The notes beneath the pieces were generated by a model, which was not told the origin of the DNA, made no database searches, and was given only the letters and a program-made list of their open reading frames with translations. 64,000 nucleotides of DNA from Bradyrhizobium sp. CCGB01 (GTDB lineage: Bacteria; Pseudomonadota; Alphaproteobacteria; Rhizobiales; Xanthobacteraceae), in contig NZ_JANADK010000001.1 in NCBI RefSeq assembly GCF_024199795.1, forward strand, positions 6,200,001-6,264,000, written 5' to 3'. Below are positions 17,052-24,776 of this stretch, piece by piece. Positions within the stretch are counted from its first letter, which is position 1. The number at the start of each line of letters is the position of its first letter. The translations under genes and the position numbers were made by a program.

Positions 17052-17980
17052 TGGAAGTTATCCTTGGAGCGGCTCATCAGCTCGATGAACACGTCTTCGA
17101 GCGAGGGCGACGATTTGTGCCAGTGCAGGCCGGCCTTCTCGCGAAACGGCGCGATGCTGGCTTCGAGCGCCGCGACATCGCGCCCGGAAACGTGCAGCGA
17201 AGTTCCGAACGGCGCCACCATGTCCACGCCGGGCTTGCCAGTGAGCGCGGCCGGGAGCCCGTTAAGGTCCTCGCCCGTCACGGTGTAGGTCGTCAGGGCA
17301 GACTTCGCGATCACCTCCTCCACCGTGCCGTGCGCAAGCAAATGGCCGTAGGCGATGTAGGCGATCTCGTGGCAGCGCTCGGCCTCGTCCATGTAGTGGG
17401 TCGAGACCAGGACGGTGAGGCCGTCGGCCGCCAGCGCATGGATCTCGTTCCAGAAATCGCGCCGCGCCTTCGGATCGACGCCAGCGGTCGGCTCGTCCAG
17501 CAACAGCAGCTTCGGACTGGGCAGCGTGCAGGCCCCCAGCGCCAGGCGCTGCTTCCAGCCGCCGGAGAGCTCGCCCGCGAGCTGCTCTTCGCGCCCCGAC
17601 AGCCCGAGCCGCTTGATCATGTCGCGCGCAGCCCCGCGTGCGTCGGCGAGGCCATAGAGCCGCGCGACGAATTCGAGGTTCTCGCGGACCGAGAGGTCCT
17701 GATACAGGCTGAAGCGCTGGGTCATGTAGCCGACCTGGCGCTTGATCTTTTCGGCATCGCGGCGGATGTCGTAGCCGAGGCAGGTGCCCTCGCCGCTGTC
17801 GGGCGTGAGCAGGCCGCAGAGGATACGGATGGTCGTGGTCTTGCCCGAGCCGTTCGGACCGAGGAAGCCATAGATCGAGCCGCGCTTCACCTGCATCGAC
17901 AGATCGTGCACGACCTCGCGTCCGCCGAACGATTTGGTCAGCCCCTTGACGTCGATCGCGATGCCGTTGCCGCCGTTCAT
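17048..17980 (-). CDS. ABC transporter ATP-binding protein (DrrA/YbhF type)
   Basis: 310 residues. Walker A GPNGSGKTTT, Q-loop MTQRFSLYQ, signature LSGGWKQRLALG, Walker B LLLLDEPTAGVD and H-loop VSTHYMDEAERC are all intact. The C-terminal ~80 residues form the extra regulatory domain common in exporter ATPases of the drug-resistance type. Only one nucleotide-binding domain, whereas E. coli YbhF has two. Start and stop overlap the hlyD and permease genes by 4 bases each. Confidence 0.9.
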   Translation of the reverse strand: MNGGNGIAIDVKGLTKSFGGREVVHDLSMQVKRGSIYGFLGPNGSGKTTTIRILCGLLTPDSGEGTCLGYDIRRDAEKIKRQVGYMTQRFSLYQDLSVRENLEFVARLYGLADARGAARDMIKRLGLSGREEQLAGELSGGWKQRLALGACTLPSPKLLLLDEPTAGVDPKARRDFWNEIHALAADGLTVLVSTHYMDEAERCHEIAYIAYGHLLAHGTVEEVIAKSALTTYTVTGEDLNGLPAALTGKPGVDMVAPFGTSLHVSGRDVAALEASIAPFREKAGLHWHKSSPSLEDVFIELMSRSKDNFQ

Positions 17981-18894
17981 CGCTTGTCCGCCACCGGCGT
18001 TTTTGGATTGAGGTAGACGTTGATCGGCTGTCCGACCCGCAGGGCATCGGGCCGCGAGGGCCGCGCCTGGATCAGATAGACCAGCTTGTTGCGCTCATCG
18101 AGGCTGTAGATGACAGGCGGGGTATATTCTGCCGAGGTCGCGATGAAATAGATCTTTGCGGTGAGATCGGCCGCGCAATTGTCGCAGGCGATCCGCACTG
18201 TGTCGCCGATCGTGAGCTTCGGCAGCTCGGTCTCCGGCACGAAGAAGCGCAGCTTCATGTTGCCGGGCGGCATGATCGAGAGCACCGGCCGCTGCGCCGC
18301 CACCATCTCGCCCTCGCGGAAATAGATCTGCTGGATGGTGCCGGCAACGGGCGCAAAGCCCTTGCGCCGCGCCATCCGCGTCTCCGACGTCGCAACCCGC
18401 GCTTCGGCAACGCGCAAGGCCGACACGGCGGAGTCGAGATTGGCCTGCGTGCCGGAGCCGGTCTTGTTCAGCGAGGCCGCGCGGTCATAGGTCTGCTGCG
18501 CATTCGCCAGCGTCGCCTTGTTCTGGTTGAGATCGGCGAGCTGGAGGTCGTCGTCGACGGAATAGAGGGCATCGCCGACCTTCACCTCGTCGCCCTCGCG
18601 GACATTGAGCTTCGTCACCCGGCCCGCTTCGTCCGGGCTGACGAAGATCATGTCGGCCTCGACCCAGCCCTGAAATCCGGGATCGCGCTTGTCCTGGCAA
18701 CCGGCAAGGCTGGTTGCGAGGACCAGAACCGCGATCGCACACAGGCGCGGCAGATGGGGCTGTCGCGCCCTCACCCTGAGGAGCCGCGAAGCGGCGTCTC
18801 GAAGGGCGAGGAGCCGCAGCCCGGCCTGCATCCTTCGAGACGCGCGTTCCGCGCTCCTCAGGATGAGGTGAGAGATGGTTCGTGACGACTTCAT
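17977..18894 (-). CDS. HlyD-family membrane fusion lipoprotein with repeat-derived N-terminus
   Basis: 305 residues, periplasmic adaptor of the ABC exporter. After residue ~50 comes a lipoprotein signal (LCAIAVLVLATSLAGCQ, lipobox LAGC), then the biotinyl-lipoyl half motifs (VSPDEAGRVTKLNVREGDEV and KGFAPVAGTIQQIYFREGEMV), a coiled-coil hairpin between them and a beta-barrel. The start at 18894 overlaps the tetR stop (ATGA), so it is the natural coupled start, but the ~40 residues that follow are encoded by a palindromic repeat (18771-18872). The lipobox thus lies much farther from the start than is usual. An internal start at 18831 (MQAGLRLL) would shorten but not remove the repeat-encoded part. 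Confidence 0.85.
   Translation of the reverse strand: MKSSRTISHLILRSAERASRRMQAGLRLLALRDAASRLLRVRARQPHLPRLCAIAVLVLATSLAGCQDKRDPGFQGWVEADMIFVSPDEAGRVTKLNVREGDEVKVGDALYSVDDDLQLADLNQNKATLANAQQTYDRAASLNKTGSGTQANLDSAVSALRVAEARVATSETRMARRKGFAPVAGTIQQIYFREGEMVAAQRPVLSIMPPGNMKLRFFVPETELPKLTIGDTVRIACDNCAADLTAKIYFIATSAEYTPPVIYSLDERNKLVYLIQARPSRPDALRVGQPINVYLNPKTPVADKR
18771..18872. repeat. Palindromic repeat element inside the hlyD reading frame
   Basis: Two complementary arms: 18771-~18814 with CCTGAGGAGCCGCGAAGCGG and GTCTCGAAGGG, and ~18829-18872, whose reverse complement reads CCTGAGGAGCGCGGAACGCG then CGTCTCGAAGGATG. This is the layout of the GAGGAGCGCG/GTCTCGAA repeats known from Bradyrhizobium intergenic DNA. 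Here it is carried in frame and translated. Confidence 0.75.
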
Positions 18895-19586
18895 GTCGTC
18901 CTCCGTTCGCCAAAAATCAAATCGAGATGGACGCGCAGCATGTCCTGCGCGTCGAGCGGCGCATGCCGCGCAAACAGGCTCTGCCAGATCACCGCGATCA
19001 TCGCGGGTGCGACCAGGATCTGCGGATAGCGCGCGAGGTTCTTTTCACGGATTTCGCCGCGGGCAATGCCGAGCTCGATCAACGCGCGCATGCCGGCAAT
19101 CCCGCGCGAGACGACCTCGCGGTAGTAGAAATCGGCGACTGACGGAAAACGCGGCCCCTCCGCCACGATCAGGCGTACGAGATCGCCGCGCCGGGTGCCG
19201 ATGACCTCCTTCAGGAAATTGCCGGCAAACGCCTCGATGAGATCGCGCACCGAGCCCGTGGGCGGCGGCAGCGCATTGAGCTTCGCCACGACAGGCACGA
19301 TCACCGTGCGCACCAGCTCCTCGAACATCGATTCCTTGTCCTTGAAGTGCAGGTAGATCGTGCCCTTCGCCACGCCCGCACGTCTGGCGATGTCGTCGAG
19401 CCGTGTTGCGGCAAAGCCGCGCGCGATGAACTCCTCCATCGCGGCCTCAACGATCGCCGCACGCCGCTCCGCAGCGCGCGCGGCGCGGTTCGAAGCGGGT
19501 GCCCCTTCGCTGCTATCGGGCGCCTTGCCCTTCGCATCGGTGCGAGTTGCGGATGGCAAGGCGGCTTTGGTCGGCTTCGTTGTCAT
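18891..19586 (-). CDS. TetR-family regulator of the ABC exporter
   Basis: 231 residues. A disordered ~35-residue lead, then the TetR helix-turn-helix (RAAIVEAAMEEFIARGFAATRLDDIARRAGVAKGTIYLHFKDKE, described by its ends: VEAAMEEFI to YLHFKDKE), then an all-helical ligand domain. It is the first gene of the exporter operon, overlaps hlyD by 4 bases, and has a 10+10 palindrome 8 bases before its start, so it very likely represses its own operon. The inducer is unknown, probably an exported compound. Confidence 0.9.
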   Translation of the reverse strand: MTTKPTKAALPSATRTDAKGKAPDSSEGAPASNRAARAAERRAAIVEAAMEEFIARGFAATRLDDIARRAGVAKGTIYLHFKDKESMFEELVRTVIVPVVAKLNALPPPTGSVRDLIEAFAGNFLKEVIGTRRGDLVRLIVAEGPRFPSVADFYYREVVSRGIAGMRALIELGIARGEIREKNLARYPQILVAPAMIAVIWQSLFARHAPLDAQDMLRVHLDLIFGERRTT

Positions 19587-19594
19587 CCTTAATT

Positions 19595-19616
19595 TATGAC
19601 TGACCAGTCAGTCATA
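19595..19616. promoter_or_regulatory. TetR operator candidate
   Basis: Perfect 10-base arms TATGACTGAC and GTCAGTCATA around a 2-base centre (CA). It lies just before the tetR start and contains TGACTGAC/GTCAGTCA, close to the TGACTGACTGGTCA-type operators of AcrR-like repressors. It may also act on the divergent arsR promoter. Confidence 0.75.
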
Positions 19617-19663
19617 GTCAAGTGAGCAGTGCAGACACAACCAGTTAGATAAATTAGCATTGA

Positions 19664-19675
19664 CTAATGCATTAG
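19664..19675. promoter_or_regulatory. ArsR-family operator candidate
   Basis: CTAATGCATTAG is a perfect 12-base palindrome 14 bases before the arsR start, within AT-rich DNA holding more CTAA/TTAG steps (TTAGCATTGACTAATG, TATACTAATTG). Location and AT-rich dyad suit an ArsR-type autorepressor site. Confidence 0.5.
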
Positions 19676-19689
19676 CTTATACTAATTGA

Positions 19690-20031
19690 ATGACCATGAT
19701 CGAAGCCGCCCCAAATCCCGTCACCACCGTGATGCGCGCCCTCGCCGATCCGACCCGCCGCGCCGTGTTCGAGCGCGTGTTCGAGAGCAAGGAGATCAGC
19801 GTCGCCGAGCTGACCCGCGGCAGCGGCGTCACCCAGGGAGCGGTCTCGCAGCACCTCAAATCCCTCAAGCAGGCCGGCCTCGTCGCCGAGCGCGCCGAGG
19901 GCCGCAACGTCTACTACCGCGCCGCGCCGCAAGGACTCGAGCCGCTGGTCACCTGGATGGACCATTACGGCGTGTTCTGGCGCGAGCGCTTCCAGAACCT
20001 GCGTGACCTCTTGAAGGAGATCGATCCGTGA
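19690..20031 (+). CDS. ArsR-family (HTH_20) transcriptional regulator
   Basis: 113 residues. Winged-helix core with ALADPTRRAVFERV, SVAELTRGSGVTQGAVSQHL, KSLKQAGLV and AEGRNVYYRA. The metal-binding cysteines of true ArsR/SmtB sensors are absent, so it belongs to the non-metal branch usually paired with SRPBCC proteins. Its stop overlaps the SRPBCC start by 4 bases. Likely autorepressor of a small three-gene operon. Confidence 0.88.
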   Translation: MTMIEAAPNPVTTVMRALADPTRRAVFERVFESKEISVAELTRGSGVTQGAVSQHLKSLKQAGLVAERAEGRNVYYRAAPQGLEPLVTWMDHYGVFWRERFQNLRDLLKEIDP

Positions 20032-20489
20032 GTGCAGCCGCGTTGAAAGCCGAGACAAGAGACATCGTCATCGACGAGGTCTTCCCTCACGCGCCAGAGA
20101 CCATCTGGAAAACCCTCACCAGCGCGCAGCTCATCGCGCGCTGGCTGATGCAACCGACCGGCTTTGAAGCCGTCGAAGGCAACGCCTTCACGTTCCAGAC
20201 CACGCCGGGCGGCAACTGGGATGGCGTGATCCATTGCCGGGTTCTGGAGGTCGTGCCAAACCGTCGCCTCGTCTACGCCTGGAAGGGCGGCGATGATCGC
20301 AACACCGGCTACGGCGCGCCACTCGACACCGTCGTGACGTGGTCCCTCACCCCGGTCGAAGCCGGCACGCGGATCCGCCTGGTCCACGCGGGCTTCGTCA
20401 TGCCCAGGAACGAGTCCGCCTACACGGTCATGAGTGGCGGCTGGAAGAAGGTCGTCCGTCAGCTCGACGAGATCAGCAGCGAGGAGTGA
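20028..20489 (+). CDS. SRPBCC (AHSA1-like) domain protein
   Basis: 153 residues of the START/AHSA1 hydrophobic-ligand fold: IVIDEVFPHAPETIWKTLTS at the start, RWLMQPTGFEAVEGNAFTF, and the final helix region GGWKKVVRQLDEI. Start GTG at 20028, coupled to the arsR stop. ArsR-AHSA1 pairs are common; the SRPBCC protein is thought to bind the effector or a related lipid or small molecule, but this is unproven. Confidence 0.87.
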   Translation: MSAAALKAETRDIVIDEVFPHAPETIWKTLTSAQLIARWLMQPTGFEAVEGNAFTFQTTPGGNWDGVIHCRVLEVVPNRRLVYAWKGGDDRNTGYGAPLDTVVTWSLTPVEAGTRIRLVHAGFVMPRNESAYTVMSGGWKKVVRQLDEISSEE

Positions 20490-20501
20490 GGAAACATCGC
20501 G

Positions 20502-20915
20502 ATGACCAAGCCCTTTACCGGCGGCTGCGCCTGCGGCGCGATCCGTTATTCGATCACCAGCGAGCCACTGTTCAGCAATCACTGCCAGTGCCGGGACTGC
20601 CAGCGGGAAAGCGGCAGCGGCCACGGCTCCTACATGACCTTCGCGCGTGCCGGCATCACGCTGACGGGCGAAGCAAAACATTGGGACATGACCGGCGACA
20701 GCGGCAACGTGAAGACGCGCGGCTTCTGCACGCAGTGCGGTCTGCCGGTCTACCTGACCTTCGCGGCCATGCCCGACATCTTCACCATCCGCGCCGCCAG
20801 CCTCGACGAGCCCGCCCGCTACAAGCCTGAGGTGGTGACTTATGCGGCGCGCGGACATGAGTGGGACCGGCTCGATCCGGACCTGCCGAAATTCGCGGGC
20901 ATGCCGCCGGGGTAG
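20502..20915 (+). CDS. GFA family (CENP-V fold) zinc protein
   Basis: 137 residues of the glutathione-dependent formaldehyde-activating (GFA) family. Zinc-binding cysteines are in GGCACGAIRY, NHCQCRDCQRESG and GFCTQCGLPVY. Most family members are annotated from Paracoccus Gfa, but many likely have other carbon-sulfur lyase-type roles. 12 bases after the SRPBCC gene, so third gene of the arsR operon. Confidence 0.88.
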   Translation: MTKPFTGGCACGAIRYSITSEPLFSNHCQCRDCQRESGSGHGSYMTFARAGITLTGEAKHWDMTGDSGNVKTRGFCTQCGLPVYLTFAAMPDIFTIRAASLDEPARYKPEVVTYAARGHEWDRLDPDLPKFAGMPPG

Positions 20916-20925
20916 CTACGCACTC

Positions 20926-21042
20926 CGTCATTGCGAGGAGCCCGCGACAAAATTGCGAAGCAATTTTGCGCTGGTGCGACGAAGCAATCCAGTCTGTCTC
21001 TGCGGCGACAGTCTGGATTGCTTCGCTGCGCTCGCAATGACG
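20926..21042. repeat. Palindromic repeat (CGTCATTGCGAG family), copy 1
   Basis: Begins CGTCATTGCGAGGAG and ends CTCGCAATGACG, with inner complementary parts GAAGCAATCCAG and CTGGATTGCTTC. Same family as the element at 31302-31388. Lies between the convergent GFA and DUF2000 genes. Confidence 0.85.
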
Positions 21043-21067
21043 ACGTGGAAGCGCTCGAGCGCGCCCA

Positions 21068-21478
21068 CTAGCTGTGAAACTTCAGCCCGTCGACGATCTT
21101 GTCGATCACCTTGCGCTCGGCACGCATCGCGATGCCGACGAGGTTGAGGTCAGTGCGCGTCACCGCCCTCACCGCCTCGCGATTGGCGGCGTCATGCGTG
21201 GTCCTGAACATGTCCTCGGTATAGACCGCCGCCGCGACGTTGCGCGTGAGGGCACGATCGAGCGCGCGTGACAGCGCCGGAGTATCGGCGCCATAGATCA
21301 GGATCGGCTGGCCGATCAGCGCGTGATATTTCGTGCCCGAGGCATCCTCATAGGGCTCGCCGATGCAGTCCGGAAAGGCCGCGGCGATGCCGCTGGTGAG
21401 AAAGGACGCGACGTTGAGCTTCTGCCAGGCCTGAAGGTCGGTGCGGATCACGACGGCGATCTTGGTGTCGAACTGCAT
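21068..21478 (-). CDS. DUF2000 family protein
   Basis: 136 residues. Start ATG at 21478 with GGGGA before it. Family marks: KIAVVIRTDLQAWQKLNV, PILIYGAD and the C-terminal RKVIDKIVDGLKFHS. DUF2000 resembles peptidyl-tRNA hydrolase II in fold, but the function is unknown. No operon partner visible. Confidence 0.82.
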   Translation of the reverse strand: MQFDTKIAVVIRTDLQAWQKLNVASFLTSGIAAAFPDCIGEPYEDASGTKYHALIGQPILIYGADTPALSRALDRALTRNVAAAVYTEDMFRTTHDAANREAVRAVTRTDLNLVGIAMRAERKVIDKIVDGLKFHS

Positions 21479-21558
21479 TGAATTCCCCAACTGTCATTCA
21501 AGGCTCGATGCTATGCATCGCCCCGGAATGACGGCAAGAGGAATCAACCCTTCGGGAA

Positions 21559-21948
21559 TCAGCCTTTGGCGTCGCAGGCCCAGGCGCGGATCACGCATTC
21601 CTTGCCGCCGTATTTGTAGCACTCGCGCGTGGCGGCATTGAGGGAGGCGGAGATCTTCGGCTTGACGGCATAGCCATAGGCGCCGCAAGGGTTTGACAGA
21701 TCGACCGACATCGCAGCGCAGGCGCGCTTCATCGTCACGGTCGTGCAATCGCCCTTGCACTGCTTCTGCGCCGCGACGCGGGCCTCGTGCTCAGCCCGAT
21801 AGTCAAAGGCCTGGCCATAGGCGCCGCACTTGCCGACCGCGAAGGCGCCGGCGGCATGGGCTTCGGTGATGTAACGGGCGCCGGCAACACAAACCGACAG
21901 CGCAAAGAAAAACATCGCGCAACGGCGCGCGACGACGTTCGAAGCCAT
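21559..21948 (-). CDS. Exported DUF4189-like small cysteine protein
   Basis: 129 residues. Start ATG at 21948 follows GGAGGGG; the frame is open to 22098 but the first 50 codons are not protein-like. Signal peptide (CAMFFFALSVCVAGARYITEA then HAA), then a DUF4189-like part with repeated C-GAYG motifs (VGKCGAYGQAFDY and NPCGAYGYAV) and several further cysteines (KQCKGDCTTV, YGGKECVIRAWACD), probably disulfide-bonded in the periplasm. Function unknown. Confidence 0.72.
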   Translation of the reverse strand: MASNVVARRCAMFFFALSVCVAGARYITEAHAAGAFAVGKCGAYGQAFDYRAEHEARVAAQKQCKGDCTTVTMKRACAAMSVDLSNPCGAYGYAVKPKISASLNAATRECYKYGGKECVIRAWACDAKG

Positions 21949-22042
21949 GGAAAAACCCCTCCCCCCAAGGCAGGTCGAGCCAACTGTAAGCGGCGGTCGT
22001 TTCCAGATGGTGAACGGAGGGTTGAAATCGGAGGGTTGGGAA

Positions 22043-22135
22043 GTGCCGAAGGGTGGATTAGCGGAGCATAATCCACCACCTTCTCTAGCCGCGGGCATGG
22101 TGGATTACGCCTTCGGCTAATCCACCCTACGGCAC
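22043..22135. repeat. Palindromic repeat (GGTGGATTAGC family)
   Basis: Outer arms GTGCCGAAGGGTGGATTAGC and GCTAATCCACCCTACGGCAC, with inner GTGGATTA/TAATCCAC pairs. It ends 2 bases before the stop codon of the molybdopterin gene. Repeats with this core are common in Bradyrhizobium intergenic DNA. Confidence 0.8.
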
Positions 22136-22137
22136 TG

Positions 22138-23742
22138 TCATCCGCGTCTTGCCGCTTCCAGCGCCTGCGGCGTGTCGATATCGAGGAAGGCGCTCTCGCC
22201 ATCGACGGGCACCTCGGCGACCGCCTCGGCGTGCTTGGCGATCAGGTGCCGCGCGCCGACGTCGCCGTCGAGCGTCATCAATTCCTTGAAGAAGCGGCGC
22301 GACCACAGCACGGGATTGCCGCGGCGCCCCTCGCTGACGGGCACGACGATGAGGTTGCCGCGGTCCGGCGCAAAGCCGTCGATGAGACGATCGATCAGGC
22401 CGGCATCGATCAGCGGCATGTCGCCGAGGCAGACCACGGCGCCGTCGCTGGCTTCAGACACGGCCGCGATGCCGGCCTTGACGGAGCTTGCTATGCCGCC
22501 GGCGAAATCCGGGTTGCGCACGAACTTCACGTTGAGGCCCTGCAGCGCCTGCTCGACCAGTTCGGCCTGATGCCCGGTGACGACGATCACCTCGGATGCT
22601 TTCGAGGCCAGCGCCTGCTCGGTCGCAACGCGCACCAGCTTCTTGCCGTCGAGCTCGGCGAGCAGCTTGTTCGGCCCGCCCATGCGGGTCGAGCGTCCCG
22701 CCGCGAGCACGATGGCCGCGACCTGGCTGTTGCCCTCGGTTTCGGGCTGTGCGCGCGGCTGCGGCCGCGTGACGATCTCCATCAGGAGGCCGCCGACGCC
22801 CATGCCCATCAGCTCGGCGCGCGTCACCTTGATGCCGGCGAGAAGCCGCATCAGCACCCAGTCGAAACCGTTCTCCACCGGCGAGCGCGCGCAGCCCGGT
22901 GCGCCCAGCACCGGCACGCCGCCGGCGCGGGCGATCAGCAGCAGATTGCCGGGATCAACCGGCATGCCGAAATGTTCGATCTCGCCGCCGATCCCGGTGA
23001 CCGCCGCCGGAATCACGTCACGGCGATCGGCGATCGCGGACGCCCCGAACACGATGACAAGTTCTGCGCCAAGAGAGAGCAATTCCTTGATCGCGGCGGA
23101 CAGCGCGCGTTCATCGTGCTGGACCCTCCGCTCGGCGATGATGCCGGCGCCGGCCGGCGCGAGCCGTTCGGCGGTGACACGCAGCGTCTTGTCGATCACC
23201 TTGGAGGAGAGGCCCGGCAGCAGCGTCGAAACCACGCCGACGCGCTTGATGACGTAGGGCGCGATCTTCAGCACGTCGTGGCCTGCGGCCTTCACCGCGG
23301 CGTCGCGCAAATTGCCTTCGACACCGAACGGGATGATCTTGACGGTGCCGACCATCTCGCCCTCGACCACCGGCTTGTAGGCGGTGAGCGTCGCAAAGGT
23401 GATGGCCTCGTCGATATTGTTGATGCGGTCGACCGCGGCGCGGTCGATCACCAGCACGCCCGGGCGCGCGGCGAACAGATTGGCGCGGCCGGTGAAGGCG
23501 CGCTCGACATGAATGCCCTCGCCGCCGACGGCAAGGGCAATGCCGGCGGCCGCGACGTCCTCGGAGACGTCGCCTTGCTCCATGCGCACCACGACGATGT
23601 CCTTGATGCCGGCGCGGTCCAGAGCCTCGACTTCGGCGGGACCGATGGTCGTGCCTTTCTTCAGCACCAGCGGTCCCTGGCGCAGGGTGTGGACGGTCAC
23701 CCCGCCGATCGCATCCTTGGGGCTCGCCGGTCCGAACTTCAT
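22138..23742 (-). CDS. Molybdopterin-binding / MobA-like nucleotidyltransferase fusion
   Basis: 534 residues with two domains. Residues ~1-335 are a MoeA/MogA-like molybdopterin-binding region (TLPGLSSKV, GAELVIVFGASAIADRRDVIP, PGNLLLIAR, GAPGCARSPVENGFDWVL). Residues ~345-534 are a MobA-type nucleotidyltransferase (AAIVLAAGRSTRMGGPNKLLAE, VVCLGDMPLID, GRRGNPVLW). Such fusions are thought to make the cytidylyl molybdopterin cofactor used by CO-dehydrogenase/xanthine-dehydrogenase enzymes. The ATG at 23742 overlaps the XdhC gene by 4 bases, so it is the last gene of the cox operon. Confidence 0.87.
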   Translation of the reverse strand: MKFGPASPKDAIGGVTVHTLRQGPLVLKKGTTIGPAEVEALDRAGIKDIVVVRMEQGDVSEDVAAAGIALAVGGEGIHVERAFTGRANLFAARPGVLVIDRAAVDRINNIDEAITFATLTAYKPVVEGEMVGTVKIIPFGVEGNLRDAAVKAAGHDVLKIAPYVIKRVGVVSTLLPGLSSKVIDKTLRVTAERLAPAGAGIIAERRVQHDERALSAAIKELLSLGAELVIVFGASAIADRRDVIPAAVTGIGGEIEHFGMPVDPGNLLLIARAGGVPVLGAPGCARSPVENGFDWVLMRLLAGIKVTRAELMGMGVGGLLMEIVTRPQPRAQPETEGNSQVAAIVLAAGRSTRMGGPNKLLAELDGKKLVRVATEQALASKASEVIVVTGHQAELVEQALQGLNVKFVRNPDFAGGIASSVKAGIAAVSEASDGAVVCLGDMPLIDAGLIDRLIDGFAPDRGNLIVVPVSEGRRGNPVLWSRRFFKELMTLDGDVGARHLIAKHAEAVAEVPVDGESAFLDIDTPQALEAARRG

Positions 23743-24440
23743 GCCGCTTCTTCTTTTTCTTTGGGTGGCAGGCGCAGCACCGCCGTGATCTCGGCCATGA
23801 TCGCCACCGCTATCTCGGACGGCGAGACCGCGCCGATCGCCAGCCCAATGGGCGCGTGGATGCGCGCAATGTCGCTCTCCTTCGCACCCTGCGCCCGCAA
23901 CCGGTCGCCGCGCTTGGCATGCGTCTTTCGCGAGCCGAGCGCGCCGATATAGAAGCAGTTGCGCTCGAAGGCGTGCAGCAGCGCGGGATCGTCGATCTTC
24001 GGATCGTGCGTCACCGCGACGAAAGCCGTGTAGGCATCGACATTGAGCGGCGGCAACGCCGTGTCGGGCCATTCGGCGACGAGCGGAATGTCGGGAAAGC
24101 GCTCGGGGCTCGCAAACGCCGTGCGCGGATCGACGACGGTGACGTCATAACCGAGCGAGCGCGCCAGCGGCGCCAGCGCCTGGCTGATATGGACCGCGCC
24201 GACAATGACGAGCTTTGCGGTCGGCGCGTAGACATTGAGGAACAGTTTCTTGCCGCCGGCTTCGACACTGGCGCTCTTGCCCATGCGAAGCTGCTTTTCC
24301 AGTTCGGCCCGCAGCGGATCTTTGGCGAAGTCATTCGCCTTCACGAGGCGTTGCTCGCCGTTCTCGGTATCCGTCACCAGAATGGCGGCCCGGCGCGCGG
24401 CGCGCTCGGCGTTGAGTTCGTGCAGGATTGCGAGCTTCAC
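23739..24440 (-). CDS. XdhC/CoxF-like protein, Rossmann part
   Basis: 233 residues. Residues ~75-225 are the XdhC C-terminal Rossmann domain (LVIVGAVHISQALAPLARSLGYDV, VDPRTAFASPERF, FVAVTHDPKIDDPAL, IGALGSRKTHAKR, HAPIGLAIGAVSPSEIAVAI). XdhC proteins sulfurate or protect molybdenum cofactor before insertion. The N-terminal XdhC_CoxI domain is mostly on the separate gene just upstream, 2 bases away, so the classical CoxF is split into two coupled proteins. Start GTG at 24440. Confidence 0.87.
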   Translation of the reverse strand: MKLAILHELNAERAARRAAILVTDTENGEQRLVKANDFAKDPLRAELEKQLRMGKSASVEAGGKKLFLNVYAPTAKLVIVGAVHISQALAPLARSLGYDVTVVDPRTAFASPERFPDIPLVAEWPDTALPPLNVDAYTAFVAVTHDPKIDDPALLHAFERNCFYIGALGSRKTHAKRGDRLRAQGAKESDIARIHAPIGLAIGAVSPSEIAVAIMAEITAVLRLPPKEKEEAA

Positions 24441-24442
24441 GG

Positions 24443-24766
24443 CTAGCCGACCTTCTCGACGAAAACGCGGATGGTGCCGCCGCAGGACAGCCCGACATTC
24501 CAGGCGGTCTCGTCGGCCACGCCGAACTCCAGCATTTTGGGCTTCCCGCTCTCGATCACGTCCATGGCCTCGGTGACCACGGCGCCCTCGACGCAGCCGC
24601 CGGAGACCGACCCCAGGAAGGTGCCCTCGTCGTTGATGACGAGGCTCGAGCCCGCAGGGCGCGGCGCCGAGCCCCAGGTCTCCACCACGGTGGCAAGCGC
24701 GACGCCGCGGCCGGCCTTCTGCCAGTCCTCCGCCGCCTTCAGGATATCCTCGTCGCGATCGAGCAT
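24443..24766 (-). CDS. XdhC/CoxI N-terminal-domain protein
   Basis: 107 residues matching only the XdhC_CoxI domain: GVALATVVETWGSAPRPAGSSL, GTFLGSVSGGCVEGAVV and the conserved cysteine in GLSCGGTIRVFVE. In other genomes this is joined to the Rossmann domain found here in the next gene. Together they should act as a CoxF/XdhC molybdenum cofactor chaperone. It follows coxE by 10 bases. Confidence 0.87.
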   Translation of the reverse strand: MLDRDEDILKAAEDWQKAGRGVALATVVETWGSAPRPAGSSLVINDEGTFLGSVSGGCVEGAVVTEAMDVIESGKPKMLEFGVADETAWNVGLSCGGTIRVFVEKVG

Positions 24767-24776
24767 GTTTGGCCTC

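Noticed and set aside
15822..17288. Long plus-strand open frame (488 codons) over the ABC permease
   Set aside because: It is antisense to a well-supported permease, rich in His/Arg/Gln/Asp with no domain; a shadow due to high GC.
20926..21042. Repeats taken as a possible CRISPR array
   Set aside because: Only single palindromic elements, not regularly spaced direct repeats with unique spacers, and no cas genes.
22231..23952. Long plus-strand open frame (573 codons) over the molybdopterin fusion gene
   Set aside because: Opposite strand has clear MobA and MoeA-like motifs; this frame has only low-complexity H/D/R/A composition.
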